The notes: generated by a model from the letters alone, not told the origin. 17,404 bases of DNA from an uncultured Clostridia bacterium (GCA_934249265.1 CAKQKQ010000037.1:1-17404); one strand, 5' to 3'. Positions 1 to 8,377 are shown, numbered from the stretch's first letter. Translations and numbers: made by a program.

Positions 1-641
1 CTATGGAAGTTGACCCTTGGTCATATATTTGGGTCGATTTTTACGGCGACGGCGTTGAAGAACTGTTAAACGCTTGCGGTTTGTCAAAAGAAAAAACCGT
101 GCTTAAAAAAGTTGATTTTGCAACGATTTGCGAAATAATGAAGCAACTTTACGAAAGATACAACGGCAGTGAAGTGCAAGATTTGTTTTGTTATGCAAAT
201 TTAATGCTGCTTTTCGGCAATTTAATCAATTATGAAAAGCGGTACACTTCGTCGGGCGACGGTAAAAATTTGCAATTCAAGCAATTTAGAGACGCTTTGA
301 TTTATATAAACAACAATTTCAGAATGAATCCCACTCTTGCGCAAATCGCCGACGAAATGTATTTGACGCAAAAGCAATTAATTGCAATGTTCAAGGCGAA
401 CATAGGCATTACGCCGATAGAGTATATGAACAAATTTCGCATATCGTTGGCGTGCGACATGCTTATTACAAAGGACTATAAAATACAAGAAATTTCAAAA
501 ATCATCGGCATTGAAGACGAAAAGTATTTTATGAGACTTTTCCGCAAAATTACGGGAATGAGCGCAAGCGAATACCGCAAAAACTGCAAAGACGACGACC
601 CGTTTTTGTGGTTGAAAGAAAAATCGCTCGATTTGAGATGA
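1..641 (+). CDS. AraC-family transcriptional regulator, C-terminal part (5' end outside window)
   Basis: The 212 residues visible from base 3 end in a typical AraC/XylS double helix-turn-helix. The first HTH is at about residues 111-133 (PTLAQIADEMYLTQKQL) and the second at about 161-184, followed by the family hallmark FRKITGMSASEYR. The visible start, DPWSYIWVDFYGDG, matches the last strands of the cupin-like sugar-sensing domain found in AraC regulators of carbohydrate genes. Full-length members have about 280-300 residues, so roughly 80 residues lie upstream of the window, and the ATG at base 3 is probably internal. By family knowledge it would bind a sugar-derived ligand and activate transcription. 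It is co-directional with the glycan-use genes, and a pair of direct repeats begins 3 bases after its stop, so it is the likely local regulator. Family assignment is secure; the ligand is unknown. Confidence 0.9.
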   Translation, partial: MEVDPWSYIWVDFYGDGVEELLNACGLSKEKTVLKKVDFATICEIMKQLYERYNGSEVQDLFCYANLMLLFGNLINYEKRYTSSGDGKNLQFKQFRDALIYINNNFRMNPTLAQIADEMYLTQKQLIAMFKANIGITPIEYMNKFRISLACDMLITKDYKIQEISKIIGIEDEKYFMRLFRKITGMSASEYRKNCKDDDPFLWLKEKSLDLR

Positions 642-644
642 TTT

Positions 645-680
645 GTCGAGAAAAATTTAATTAAAGACGAGAAAAATTTA
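645..680 (+). promoter_or_regulatory. Paired direct repeats, 21 bp apart: candidate AraC-type operator
   Basis: CGAGAAAAATTTA occurs at 647-659 and again, identical, at 668-680. Extended by two bases upstream it is G(T/A)CGAGAAAAATTTA, with one mismatch. The start-to-start distance is 21 bp, two turns of the helix, so both copies face the same side of the DNA. AraC-family dimers classically bind direct repeats with this spacing. The site lies between the AraC-family gene and the lipoprotein operon. Binding by this regulator is an inference; the repeat itself is directly visible. Confidence 0.6.
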
Positions 681-684
681 TAAA
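656..684 (+). promoter_or_regulatory. Weak sigma-A-like promoter overlapping the direct repeats
   Basis: TTTAAT at 656-661 and TATAAA at 679-684 are separated by 17 bases. The -10 matches the consensus at 5 of 6 positions but the -35 at only 3 of 6, as expected for a promoter that needs an activator. The second direct repeat fills most of the spacer and reaches the -10, while the first abuts the -35. Transcription would start near base 691 and leave a leader of about 260 bases before the first lipoprotein gene. In such AT-rich DNA chance matches are common, so this is tentative. Confidence 0.35.
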
Positions 685-951
685 AACGTATCTCGACCGC
701 ATTTTAATTTAAACGAAAACAAGGCGGATAAAAAATAAAACGCGTATTTTATTAAATGAAAGGTTTATTTTTAAACGTGCATTTAAAAGCATTTCATTAA
801 AGGCGCGTTTCGTTTTAATTTTATTAAAAGCAAATTTCATTTCTCAACGGGCATTTAAAAAAAGTGCATTTCAATTAAAAAATTTTCAATAAAAATTATT
901 TTTACTAAAAAATCAAAATATATCGCAACGCATTAAAAAGGAGGACTTACC
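685..951 (+). other. AT-rich leader region with inverted and duplicated elements
   Basis: I see no gene in this stretch. It contains an imperfect inverted repeat: AAACGCG (738-744) pairs with CGCGTTT (804-810), and AATGAAA (755-761) pairs with TTTCATT (792-798). Inside lies a small hairpin, GTTTA-TTTT-TAAAC (763-776). A composite element, GCATTTAAAA followed by GCATTTCATTAAA, occurs at 779-801 and again with small changes at 851-879. The hairpin is followed by a T-rich but interrupted stretch (808-826), so it might also end the AraC transcript. No known riboswitch class was recognised. Confidence 0.4.
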
Positions 952-3303
952 GTGAAGGGAGTATTTAAAAAAGTTTTAGTTGTTGTGACGATTTGTATAT
1001 TATGCTTTGCCGGTTGCGCGGACAAGGCGAAATACAATTATATTCTCGGAAACGGAGTAGTCGTCGACAACGGAAAAAGACCGACCGAGGGCGACGACCC
1101 GTTTTCAAACAAAGGCATTTACGCCGACCCCGAAGTCGAAATCGACGGCGTAAGAGACAGTCAATACGATTATCCCACCGGCAGCGGCAAATATCTCGTT
1201 TATTCGAGCGAGACCGAAACCACGTACGTTTCTTTATATAAAGGAAAGCGCGGCATTTATTATCTTTTCGAGTGCGAGGACGACTGTTTGTCTACTTTGA
1301 ATATCGAAGATATAAATTTGGTTACCGCTCAATCGGACTCGGTAGAACTTTACGTCGATACTTACGGCAGCGGCGGAAAGACGAGAGGCAGTAATCAATT
1401 TGAATTCAGAGTTACCGCTTCGGGTCGTATTTATTCTTATTTGACGGGCTTTGTAGCGAGAGTATTCACTTACGGCACGTTAAACGACCACACCGACGTA
1501 GACCAAGGTTTCAACGTAGAAGGTTACATTTCTTACTCGGTGCTCGGCGACGACGTAGACGAAAACACTCCCACCTCGTTTGCGTTTGCAAGGGTGACGA
1601 AAACGGGCAACAAAGGTTATGCTTGGCACGGCAATTTCGACCCGCAAGTCCCCGATAATTATCTCACTTTGGGCAGAGACAATAAATTTTACACGCAAGA
1701 GACTTGCCCCGTAGACGGCACGATAAGTGGCAAACTTATCGACGCGAATAATCAAGCGGTTGTCGGCGCAAAAGTCAGCGCGGACGGATATAAAACCGTT
1801 TACACAAACAAAGACGGCGAATATTCGCTCGATATAACAAATTGCACGGGCGACGTAAAAGTCAATTTCTCTAAAAAAGATTATTTGGATAATCAAATTA
1901 TAGTAGGAAAGAAAGATTTGCGTCTTGCAAAAAACAATGCCGTAGATTTAGGCACTTCGCTATTTTTGGCGGCAAACGCGGCGACTTACACGACGACTAT
2001 AAAAGGCTCTGTTACCGAGCGTGACGGCGTTACCCCGATTAAAGACGCAACCGTAAGCGTTGGCGATTACAGAGTAAAGACCGCCGCCGACGGAAAATAC
2101 ACTTTAAACGCAGAATTGTACGGATACAACAATTTATTGACGTTCGGCGCAGAAAATCACATTGTTTACACTCGTAATCTGGCGGTTTCTGAGGTTAACA
2201 TTGGTTCAACCACCGATTTATCGACGATAAATCTCGATGAAAATTACGGCAGCAGCGTAGATTTCGGCAGAAAAGCCTCCGACACGGCGACCGCAAGAAT
2301 AGTAAGAGAAGAAAATTCTTTCAAAGTAGTGCTTAAAACGGAGTCGGTAATAGACGTAAATCAAGTCCCCGGTTCTAATTTCGAGGTATTTGTAGACACT
2401 AAAGAGTCTTGCGCGATGAACAAGCGCGACGATACGGACTATTTGTTCGTATTCCAATATGCCGACGAAGGCGTTTTGCAAGCGACCAATTACGGCGGAG
2501 CAGCCGTCAACACGAGAAGCATTAAGACGAGTTACGGCAAAATCAACGAATTGTATTACGTCGAAGTCGATATACCTTATTCGGTTATAAACGTAAGCAA
2601 AGACGAAGTTTTCGGTTTGTATTTCGGAATAAAAGTAAATTACGTTTGGACGGGCATGCACGATGCGCACGGCGATTACATTCAAGCGGAAGCGACCGTC
2701 AATTATATAAGACTCGACGAAAATTCGCAGTTATTCACTGGTTCGTGCAACACTCAACCCGCCGCCGATTTTAATTTCAATGCCGTCGGCAGAATAGGCG
2801 AGTTCAGCGGAAAGACCACTCAACAATACGACGTAAGTTACGCGAGAAAGGACGGCTGCGTAATGTTGAAGTTCGATTTAGTCGACAACGGGCAAACGAT
2901 GACTTCTTCAAGTCACTCGATAAACGTGTACTTGGATATGAACGCAAGCGCAAGCAAAACCAAAAAAGACGCTTCCAATTATCACATTTCCATTTACCCA
3001 GGCCGTCCGATATCCGTGTATACGGGTTGGGACGTAGCCGCAAACAAAGAAAGCAGCACAAAACATTATGAAATAGACAGCCAAAACACTTGGGCTTATA
3101 TTTATAAAAATTCGATTTACGTAAAAATCGACGTATCCATCTTCGGCGGCGACGCAACCAACGCTATAGGTTTTGCGGCGGGTATGTGGCACGACGGCGC
3201 GGGTGAAAATTCAGTACTGTCGTACAACGGTAAATCGTGCGATTTCGAAAATCCGAGCAAATACTTTATAGTTGACGCCGCGGGTAATATGAGCATTAAG
3301 TAG
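952..3303 (+). CDS. Multi-domain surface lipoprotein with CBM9/DOMON-like and carboxypeptidase-regulatory-like modules
   Basis: 783 residues from a GTG start, chosen because AAGGAGG (939-945) sits 6 bases upstream and a lipoprotein signal peptide follows at once: FKK, a hydrophobic stretch, then the lipobox CFAGC with Cys22 as lipid anchor. The mature part appears to hold a CBM9/DOMON-like beta-sandwich (about 55-245, with SDSVELYVDTYG and YISYSVLG). Two carboxypeptidase-regulatory-like beta domains follow (about 254-340 and 346-425); each has the G-x-[IV]-x-G opening and the T-x-x-D/A-G-x-Y-[ST]-L signature. Two further CBM9/DOMON-like modules occupy about 435-590 and 600-783. No catalytic motif was seen. 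Such modules commonly bind carbohydrate, so a glycan-capturing role at the cell surface is plausible but unproven. It is the first gene of the cluster; its stop overlaps the ribosome binding site of the next gene, 11 bases away. Confidence 0.8.
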   Translation: MKGVFKKVLVVVTICILCFAGCADKAKYNYILGNGVVVDNGKRPTEGDDPFSNKGIYADPEVEIDGVRDSQYDYPTGSGKYLVYSSETETTYVSLYKGKRGIYYLFECEDDCLSTLNIEDINLVTAQSDSVELYVDTYGSGGKTRGSNQFEFRVTASGRIYSYLTGFVARVFTYGTLNDHTDVDQGFNVEGYISYSVLGDDVDENTPTSFAFARVTKTGNKGYAWHGNFDPQVPDNYLTLGRDNKFYTQETCPVDGTISGKLIDANNQAVVGAKVSADGYKTVYTNKDGEYSLDITNCTGDVKVNFSKKDYLDNQIIVGKKDLRLAKNNAVDLGTSLFLAANAATYTTTIKGSVTERDGVTPIKDATVSVGDYRVKTAADGKYTLNAELYGYNNLLTFGAENHIVYTRNLAVSEVNIGSTTDLSTINLDENYGSSVDFGRKASDTATARIVREENSFKVVLKTESVIDVNQVPGSNFEVFVDTKESCAMNKRDDTDYLFVFQYADEGVLQATNYGGAAVNTRSIKTSYGKINELYYVEVDIPYSVINVSKDEVFGLYFGIKVNYVWTGMHDAHGDYIQAEATVNYIRLDENSQLFTGSCNTQPAADFNFNAVGRIGEFSGKTTQQYDVSYARKDGCVMLKFDLVDNGQTMTSSSHSINVYLDMNASASKTKKDASNYHISIYPGRPISVYTGWDVAANKESSTKHYEIDSQNTWAYIYKNSIYVKIDVSIFGGDATNAIGFAAGMWHDGAGENSVLSYNGKSCDFENPSKYFIVDAAGNMSIK

Positions 3304-3314
3304 GAGGGTAATTT

Positions 3315-5750
3315 ATGCAAAACTTTAAAAAGTTGTTGACCGTTTGTTTATGCGCCTTAACGATGACGCTTTCAATAGGTTGCAATTCAAGCAGTAAAGA
3401 CATTTATATAAACGGCAATCCCGCGCTTAAAAATCCGCCTGCCGAAGAAGAAACTTACAAAAACACCTTTGAAGACGACCGCATAGCGGGTCAATGGCAA
3501 GAATACGGCATAGGCGACCCGTTCATTTATCGTTTTGACGGAACGTATTATCTCATTTGCTCGACAAAAGCGCAAAGGCAAGGCGTAAAAGGCTGGAAGT
3601 CGAAAGACTTAATCAATTGGGAACAAGTCGATAACGGCGTTTGCGCAAAGGGCTTTATCGTGTCCGAAACGGTTACGGAGTCGTTTGACGCATGGGCGAG
3701 CGAAGTTTATTATCTCGACGGAACGTTTTATTTGGTAGAATCGAGAAACGGTAAAGGTCACTACGTAATGTCGAGCACTTCGCCCGAAGGACCGTTCGAG
3801 CCGATTACCGAAAGCACGATAGACTCCGCTATAGACGGCAGTTTGTACATGGATATAAACGGCAAAATGGTGCTTTTCTCGGCAAACAGCAGCGTTGCCG
3901 CGGCATATATGGCTGACGATATGAAGTCGGCAGAAGAAAAAACGCTTTTAAAAAATTCCACAATGACGGGCTGGACGGAAGGACCTGAAGTATTTACCAG
4001 AGACGGAATAAGATATTATTTCTACACCGGCAACGGCGTTACGCAAAGGGCATACCGTATAAATTACAGTTACGGCTCGGCAGATAAATCGGTTTTCGAC
4101 GACGAACTTACTCAAGGACCTAACGTGCTTTTAAACACCGACGACGATTGGTACGGTTTGGGTCACGGTTGCGTGATTTCGGGACCGGATTTGGACAGTT
4201 ATTATTTAGGTTTCCACAACTCTTACGCAGAGGGTAACTCGGGCGGCAGACGCTTTAATATAGGCAGACTTTTGTTCAACGGTAGCGACGTAATGATGCA
4301 ACACACGGGTCTTTACGAAAACATAATGCCCAACCTTCCCGATTACGCCGAATACGACTCGGCAAACCTCACCCAAGAAAACGGTTATTTGCTCAGCGGC
4401 AGCGAACATAAAGACAGTTTCACCGTAGAATTCAACTTCACGGGAACGGGCAAAGCGGTATTTTCTTATAAAAACCCGTCTAATTACGGCTATCTCACGT
4501 TTGACGGGTCGAAAATAGATATTCACCGCGTTCAGTCGGGCAAAGACGCTCTCGTAAAATCTTGCAACACTTTCAGAACGTACAAAACGGACGTTTTCCA
4601 CGCGATTAAAATAGGATATAAAAACGGCTTAATGGACGTGACGTTCGATTATCAAGAAATCGCAAACGACCTTCAAGTAGGAGCGTTTACGAGCGGAAAA
4701 GCGGGTTATTACGGCGATTTTGATTACGTTGGCAGTCTTATTTTTAACAATACGGCTCAAGGCGACAGCGATAAAGAGGCTGTAAAGCAAGAAAATATCC
4801 CGTCGGTTACTTACACCGAACAACTCAGCAAACTCGGCAAAAACAGCGGTATTCAAGCCGCTCGCAAAACTTTGGCAAACGATATTACCGAAAACACTTA
4901 CGAGATGAAACTTGCAAATGCAGGCGATTACGCGACTTATTTAGAATACGTAAGCGAAGACGGCAGTTACGGTCTCGATATGACGGTGTATTCAAAGCAT
5001 GGCGGCAAAACGATAGGCGTGCAAGTGGACGGCGGCACTATTTACAAGTGGACTATTCCCGATTACAGCAAATACGCTTACGACGGATATATGAAAGTGA
5101 AAGTTGCCGACTTAAATTTGAAAAAGGGCAACCACTATATCACGATTTGGAATATGCAAGACGAATTTGCTTTCCAATCGATGTATATTGAAAGAAATTA
5201 CAACGTAAAAGGCACTGTTTATCAACACGATTTAAAGACTTATCCCGAGTACGGCATATGGTATCCCACCTTCCTCGACTCGACAGACGACGGTTTGGCG
5301 ACGACGAGCAGCGCGAGATATTTGTGTACTTTCGGCGACGGAACTTTGGAAGATTTAGAGATAAGTTGCGACGTTAAATTGACGGGCGACAACGGCACGG
5401 GCATAATCGGTTTAGTAATTGCCGCCGACAAATGGGCGTTTAACAACACCGATTTGGACAATTACAAGTCGTTGCAAGGCGATTATTTCGCATTCAACAA
5501 CACCAAAGTGACGATAATCAGGTCTAATTATCAATATTCCGACGAATCGTGCAGAGATATATTTATATTCGACACAAACCGCGTTTACAACATCAAGGCG
5601 GTAAAACAAGGCAAAGTGTTGACTATGTACGTCGACGGCAAAAAAGTGTTGGAAACGTTTGACCCGATGGGAAAAAATAGAGGATATTGCGGACTATATG
5701 CAAATTATATCGAAGGGGTATTCTCTAATTTGAAAATAAAAACTTTATGA
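3315..5750 (+). CDS. Secreted lipoprotein glycoside hydrolase, GH43-type beta-propeller with C-terminal accessory modules
   Basis: 811 residues; AGGAGG (3302-3307) overlaps the preceding stop and sits 7 bases before the ATG. The signal peptide ends in the lipobox LSIGC (Cys23). The region at about 50-340 reads as a five-bladed GH43-type propeller with blade repeats of the D/N-G-x-Y-Y-L kind. Its likely catalytic triad is Asp68 (GDPF, base), Asp174 (IDGSLY, pKa modulator) and Glu222 (TEGPEV, acid); His284 (GHGCV) matches the conserved propeller histidine. The usual W-A-P-E motif reads W-A-S-E (127-130). After it come a concanavalin-like module (about 365-475), a CBM6/35-like module (about 500-635) and a second concanavalin/DUF1080-like module (about 645-811). 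GH43 enzymes remove arabinose, xylose or galactose from glycans; the exact specificity cannot be read here. It is probably tethered outside the cell, feeding the downstream transporter. Confidence 0.82.
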   Translation: MQNFKKLLTVCLCALTMTLSIGCNSSSKDIYINGNPALKNPPAEEETYKNTFEDDRIAGQWQEYGIGDPFIYRFDGTYYLICSTKAQRQGVKGWKSKDLINWEQVDNGVCAKGFIVSETVTESFDAWASEVYYLDGTFYLVESRNGKGHYVMSSTSPEGPFEPITESTIDSAIDGSLYMDINGKMVLFSANSSVAAAYMADDMKSAEEKTLLKNSTMTGWTEGPEVFTRDGIRYYFYTGNGVTQRAYRINYSYGSADKSVFDDELTQGPNVLLNTDDDWYGLGHGCVISGPDLDSYYLGFHNSYAEGNSGGRRFNIGRLLFNGSDVMMQHTGLYENIMPNLPDYAEYDSANLTQENGYLLSGSEHKDSFTVEFNFTGTGKAVFSYKNPSNYGYLTFDGSKIDIHRVQSGKDALVKSCNTFRTYKTDVFHAIKIGYKNGLMDVTFDYQEIANDLQVGAFTSGKAGYYGDFDYVGSLIFNNTAQGDSDKEAVKQENIPSVTYTEQLSKLGKNSGIQAARKTLANDITENTYEMKLANAGDYATYLEYVSEDGSYGLDMTVYSKHGGKTIGVQVDGGTIYKWTIPDYSKYAYDGYMKVKVADLNLKKGNHYITIWNMQDEFAFQSMYIERNYNVKGTVYQHDLKTYPEYGIWYPTFLDSTDDGLATTSSARYLCTFGDGTLEDLEISCDVKLTGDNGTGIIGLVIAADKWAFNNTDLDNYKSLQGDYFAFNNTKVTIIRSNYQYSDESCRDIFIFDTNRVYNIKAVKQGKVLTMYVDGKKVLETFDPMGKNRGYCGLYANYIEGVFSNLKIKTL

Positions 5751-5764
5751 AAGGAGAAAATGTA

Positions 5765-8323
5765 ATGAAAAGGAAAGTATTTTTAGTATTGTTATGCTTA
5801 ATTACCGCCCTTGCGCTTGTAGGCTGCGGCACGCCGGTCGACGAATTGGCATCTGCCAGAGAAACGGCTACTACCGAAGTAAGCGCATTTGCGGAAAAAG
5901 CAGAGTATGCCGATTTAGAGACGGAAGACGTCGCGCAAGTAATTGCCGACGCAGTCGAGGCTATCAAGGTTGCAAAAACCCAAGATGATATCGACACCGC
6001 CGTTTCTACCGCAAAGACGACTTTAGACGATATGGTGCTTGCAAAGCAAAAAGAGACAGCAAAAGCAAGTCTCGATACATACGTCGATTTAAGTCTTTAC
6101 AGCGAAGGAAATAAGAGCGCGATAGAGACGATTATCGCCGACGCTAAAACGGCAATTGACGGTTGTACTACGGTAGCCGAAATTATCCTTAAAGTCAACG
6201 AGGCAAAAACGGCAATCGGTGAGGTAAAGACTATTTTACAAACGGCGAAAGAGACAGCCAAAGCGGAAATCGAATCTTATATTCAAGACGAAAGCATTTA
6301 CAGCGCAAACGGTTTGGCGACTATTAATCAAATCATCGCCGACGCAAAAACCAATATCGACAATGCGACCGACCAAGAAACTATCGACGCAATAGTTGTT
6401 GACGCTAAAGCCGATTTAGACGAAGTGCCCACGCTCGCTCAAGAACAAGAGGCTGCGGCAAACGCGTTTAAAAATTCGCTTACAACCGATATCGGCAACG
6501 TTGTAGAAGAACTCATAAGAGTTTCCGGCGGAGACGTAATTATCGATGCAAAAGACGCAAACGGCACGATGTTCCATTTCGGAAATCAAGACGGTAACAA
6601 CGCGGTATATTTCGACACGTATATTACGGTTGATTATCGCAACACGGTATGGTCGGGAATAACCATTTATTTCCGCGCTTGGGATACAAACAGCAACTAC
6701 AAAATAAACGTTAAAGACGGCAAAATCGATTTATATAAAACGCAATGGATTGGAGGAAAAGTAGAAACGTTGCTTATGAAAAACGCAACGGGAATAAAAA
6801 ACAACACCAAAATGCATTTGCAAATCGTTTGTTGCGGTTGGACTAAAAAAGTATTGTTAGACGGCGTGTGCATTTTCGAGATCATCGAAGACGGTTGCTC
6901 GGGCAGAATGTATATCGAAACGTGGCAATCGGGTATCACGCTTGGAACTCCGCAATATATCGAATATGAAAACGAAGCCGCGTTGAAGGCAGAGCATCAA
7001 GCGTTACTCGACGCTCAGTGCGTAAACAAGAGCGAAGCGCAAATTTTATCCGAAGCAAAAGACGCCGCAAAAACGACCGTTTCCGGTTATTTACAAGACG
7101 TTGAGACTTCTTACAGCGAAACAAATCAAGCGGTAATCGCGGGTATTATTTCTCAAGCAGAAACGGCAATTGATGGTTGCAAGTCGGTTGAAGAAGTAGA
7201 CGCGGCTGTAGTGGCTATAAAAGCCCAACTCGACGCAGTATTGACGCTCGAACAAGAAACTGCGCTTTCCGATGCGAAAACGGCGGCAAAAGCGACAATA
7301 GCGGGCTATCTTGAAGACGTTGAAAGCAATTACAGTGAAGCAAACCAAGCGGTAATCGCCGAAATTATCTCTCAAGGCAACACGGCAATAGACGCTTGCG
7401 CTACTATCGACGAAGTAAACGCGGCGGTAGCGGAAATTAAATCCAAATTAGACGCGGTTTACACAATCGAGGACGAGCAAAACACCGAGTTGATCGCAAA
7501 GAAAACGGCAGCAAAAGAAGAAATCGAAAATTATCTTGAAAACGTAGAGACTAATTACAGCGAAGAAAATCAAGCGGTAATCGCAAGCATTATCGAAAAG
7601 GGTAAAACCGATATCGATGCATGCGCCGACGAAAACGCAATTGCAAGCGTAGTTGCAGACGTAAAAGAACAATTATCAAGCGTTTTGACGATTAATCAAG
7701 AAGGACCGGGAAAACTTGCAGAAGACTTTAAGGCGATCTGTTCTAACGTTTACAAAACGCCCGTAGACAGCATGGAAGTAAAAGACGGCAAACTTATATC
7801 CGATACAAAGGAAAAAGGCGTAAGCACCAATTTCAAGTTCGGTAAACAAACGGGCAATATAAACAGAGTTTTCGATGCTTATATGACGATCGATTATCTC
7901 AGTGCTTCTTCAAGCGTAACCATACGTTTCGGCGCATGGGATACAAACTCTTGTCTTAAAATGGTAATCAACCAAAGCAGCATTAAAATTTACTTTAGAA
8001 AATGGGATAGCGACCAAGGCAAAGCGGTAGATACGTTGCTCGTAAATCACGAAGGCGGCATTGCAAACGGTCAAGAATTCCACCTTCAAATTTTGTCGAA
8101 GGGTTGGACTAAAATGGTACTTATCGACGACGAGTGCATTTTAAACACTTGGCCCAACAAGTGCAACGAAGGTCACACCATGATAGAGACTTGGGAAGCG
8201 GGCATTATTTTGCGCGAACCCAAGTATAAAGAATACGATTCCGAAGCCGCTCTTGCAGAAGAGTACGGCGAGGTAATGCAAAACAGAGAAGAAACCACTC
8301 TCGAAAACGAAATACCGGCATAA
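5765..8323 (+). CDS. Lipoprotein made of two copies of [three helical repeats + beta-rich module]; function unknown
   Basis: 852 residues. I chose the ATG at 5765 because AAGGAG (5751-5756) lies 8 bases upstream and a clean lipoprotein signal peptide follows, with lipobox LVGC (Cys21). An ATG at 5747 overlaps the previous stop but has no ribosome binding site. Six helical repeats of about 64-75 residues, reminiscent of FIVAR/DUF1542-type bundles, lie at about 30-93, 94-160, 161-228, 421-497, 498-571 and 572-645. Their recurring core is A-x-x-x-I-D-x-C, with NQAVIA in the last three. Two homologous beta-rich modules occupy about 235-400 and 650-822; both contain FD-x-Y-[IM]-T-[IV]-DY, AWDTNS, GWTK and IETW. 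The protein therefore arose by internal duplication. Helical repeats probably act as spacers and the beta modules as ligand binders (inference). No catalytic residues were recognised. Third gene of the lipoprotein run, 14 bases after the GH43 gene. Confidence 0.8.
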   Translation: MKRKVFLVLLCLITALALVGCGTPVDELASARETATTEVSAFAEKAEYADLETEDVAQVIADAVEAIKVAKTQDDIDTAVSTAKTTLDDMVLAKQKETAKASLDTYVDLSLYSEGNKSAIETIIADAKTAIDGCTTVAEIILKVNEAKTAIGEVKTILQTAKETAKAEIESYIQDESIYSANGLATINQIIADAKTNIDNATDQETIDAIVVDAKADLDEVPTLAQEQEAAANAFKNSLTTDIGNVVEELIRVSGGDVIIDAKDANGTMFHFGNQDGNNAVYFDTYITVDYRNTVWSGITIYFRAWDTNSNYKINVKDGKIDLYKTQWIGGKVETLLMKNATGIKNNTKMHLQIVCCGWTKKVLLDGVCIFEIIEDGCSGRMYIETWQSGITLGTPQYIEYENEAALKAEHQALLDAQCVNKSEAQILSEAKDAAKTTVSGYLQDVETSYSETNQAVIAGIISQAETAIDGCKSVEEVDAAVVAIKAQLDAVLTLEQETALSDAKTAAKATIAGYLEDVESNYSEANQAVIAEIISQGNTAIDACATIDEVNAAVAEIKSKLDAVYTIEDEQNTELIAKKTAAKEEIENYLENVETNYSEENQAVIASIIEKGKTDIDACADENAIASVVADVKEQLSSVLTINQEGPGKLAEDFKAICSNVYKTPVDSMEVKDGKLISDTKEKGVSTNFKFGKQTGNINRVFDAYMTIDYLSASSSVTIRFGAWDTNSCLKMVINQSSIKIYFRKWDSDQGKAVDTLLVNHEGGIANGQEFHLQILSKGWTKMVLIDDECILNTWPNKCNEGHTMIETWEAGIILREPKYKEYDSEAALAEEYGEVMQNREETTLENEIPA
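7025..7699 (+). repeat. Tandem coding repeats (three units, about 219-225 bp)
   Basis: The 14-mer CAAGCGGTAATCGC recurs exactly at 7127-7140, 7346-7359 and 7571-7584, giving periods of 219 and 225 bases. These correspond to helical repeats of 73 and 75 residues in the lipoprotein. The surrounding bases (the ATT-AT-TCTCAA and AT-GA-GC-TGC segments) are also similar between units, so this second triplet looks younger than the first triplet (about 5852-6448), which is related only at protein level. Confidence 0.8.
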
Positions 8324-8340
8324 ATAACATAATGAGTTTA

Positions 8341-8377
8341 GCAGGCGGCGTAAAGTCGCCTGCCGACTCGCTTTTTT
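8341..8377 (+). terminator. Stem-loop plus T-run between lipoprotein genes and solute-binding protein
   Basis: GCAGGCGGC (8341-8349) pairs with GTCGCCTGC (8355-8363), including one G-U pair, around a 5-base loop. A run of six T follows at 8372-8377, 8 bases after the stem. An alternative hairpin, AGTCG/CGACT (8354-8358 with 8364-8368), overlaps the first and sits closer to the T-run. The element may be a partial terminator or an mRNA-stabilising stem that sets a different level for the downstream transporter. The T-run runs straight into the ribosome binding site of the next gene. Confidence 0.6.

Noticed and set aside
993..1241. Overlapping + strand frame inside the first lipoprotein gene
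   Set aside because: It is a highly arginine-rich product of an alternative frame over a secure coding region, with no support of its own.
5747..5764. Earlier ATG for the third lipoprotein overlapping the GH43 stop
   Set aside because: No ribosome binding site precedes it, it would put six residues before a complete signal peptide, and the ATG at 5765 has an ideally placed AAGGAG.
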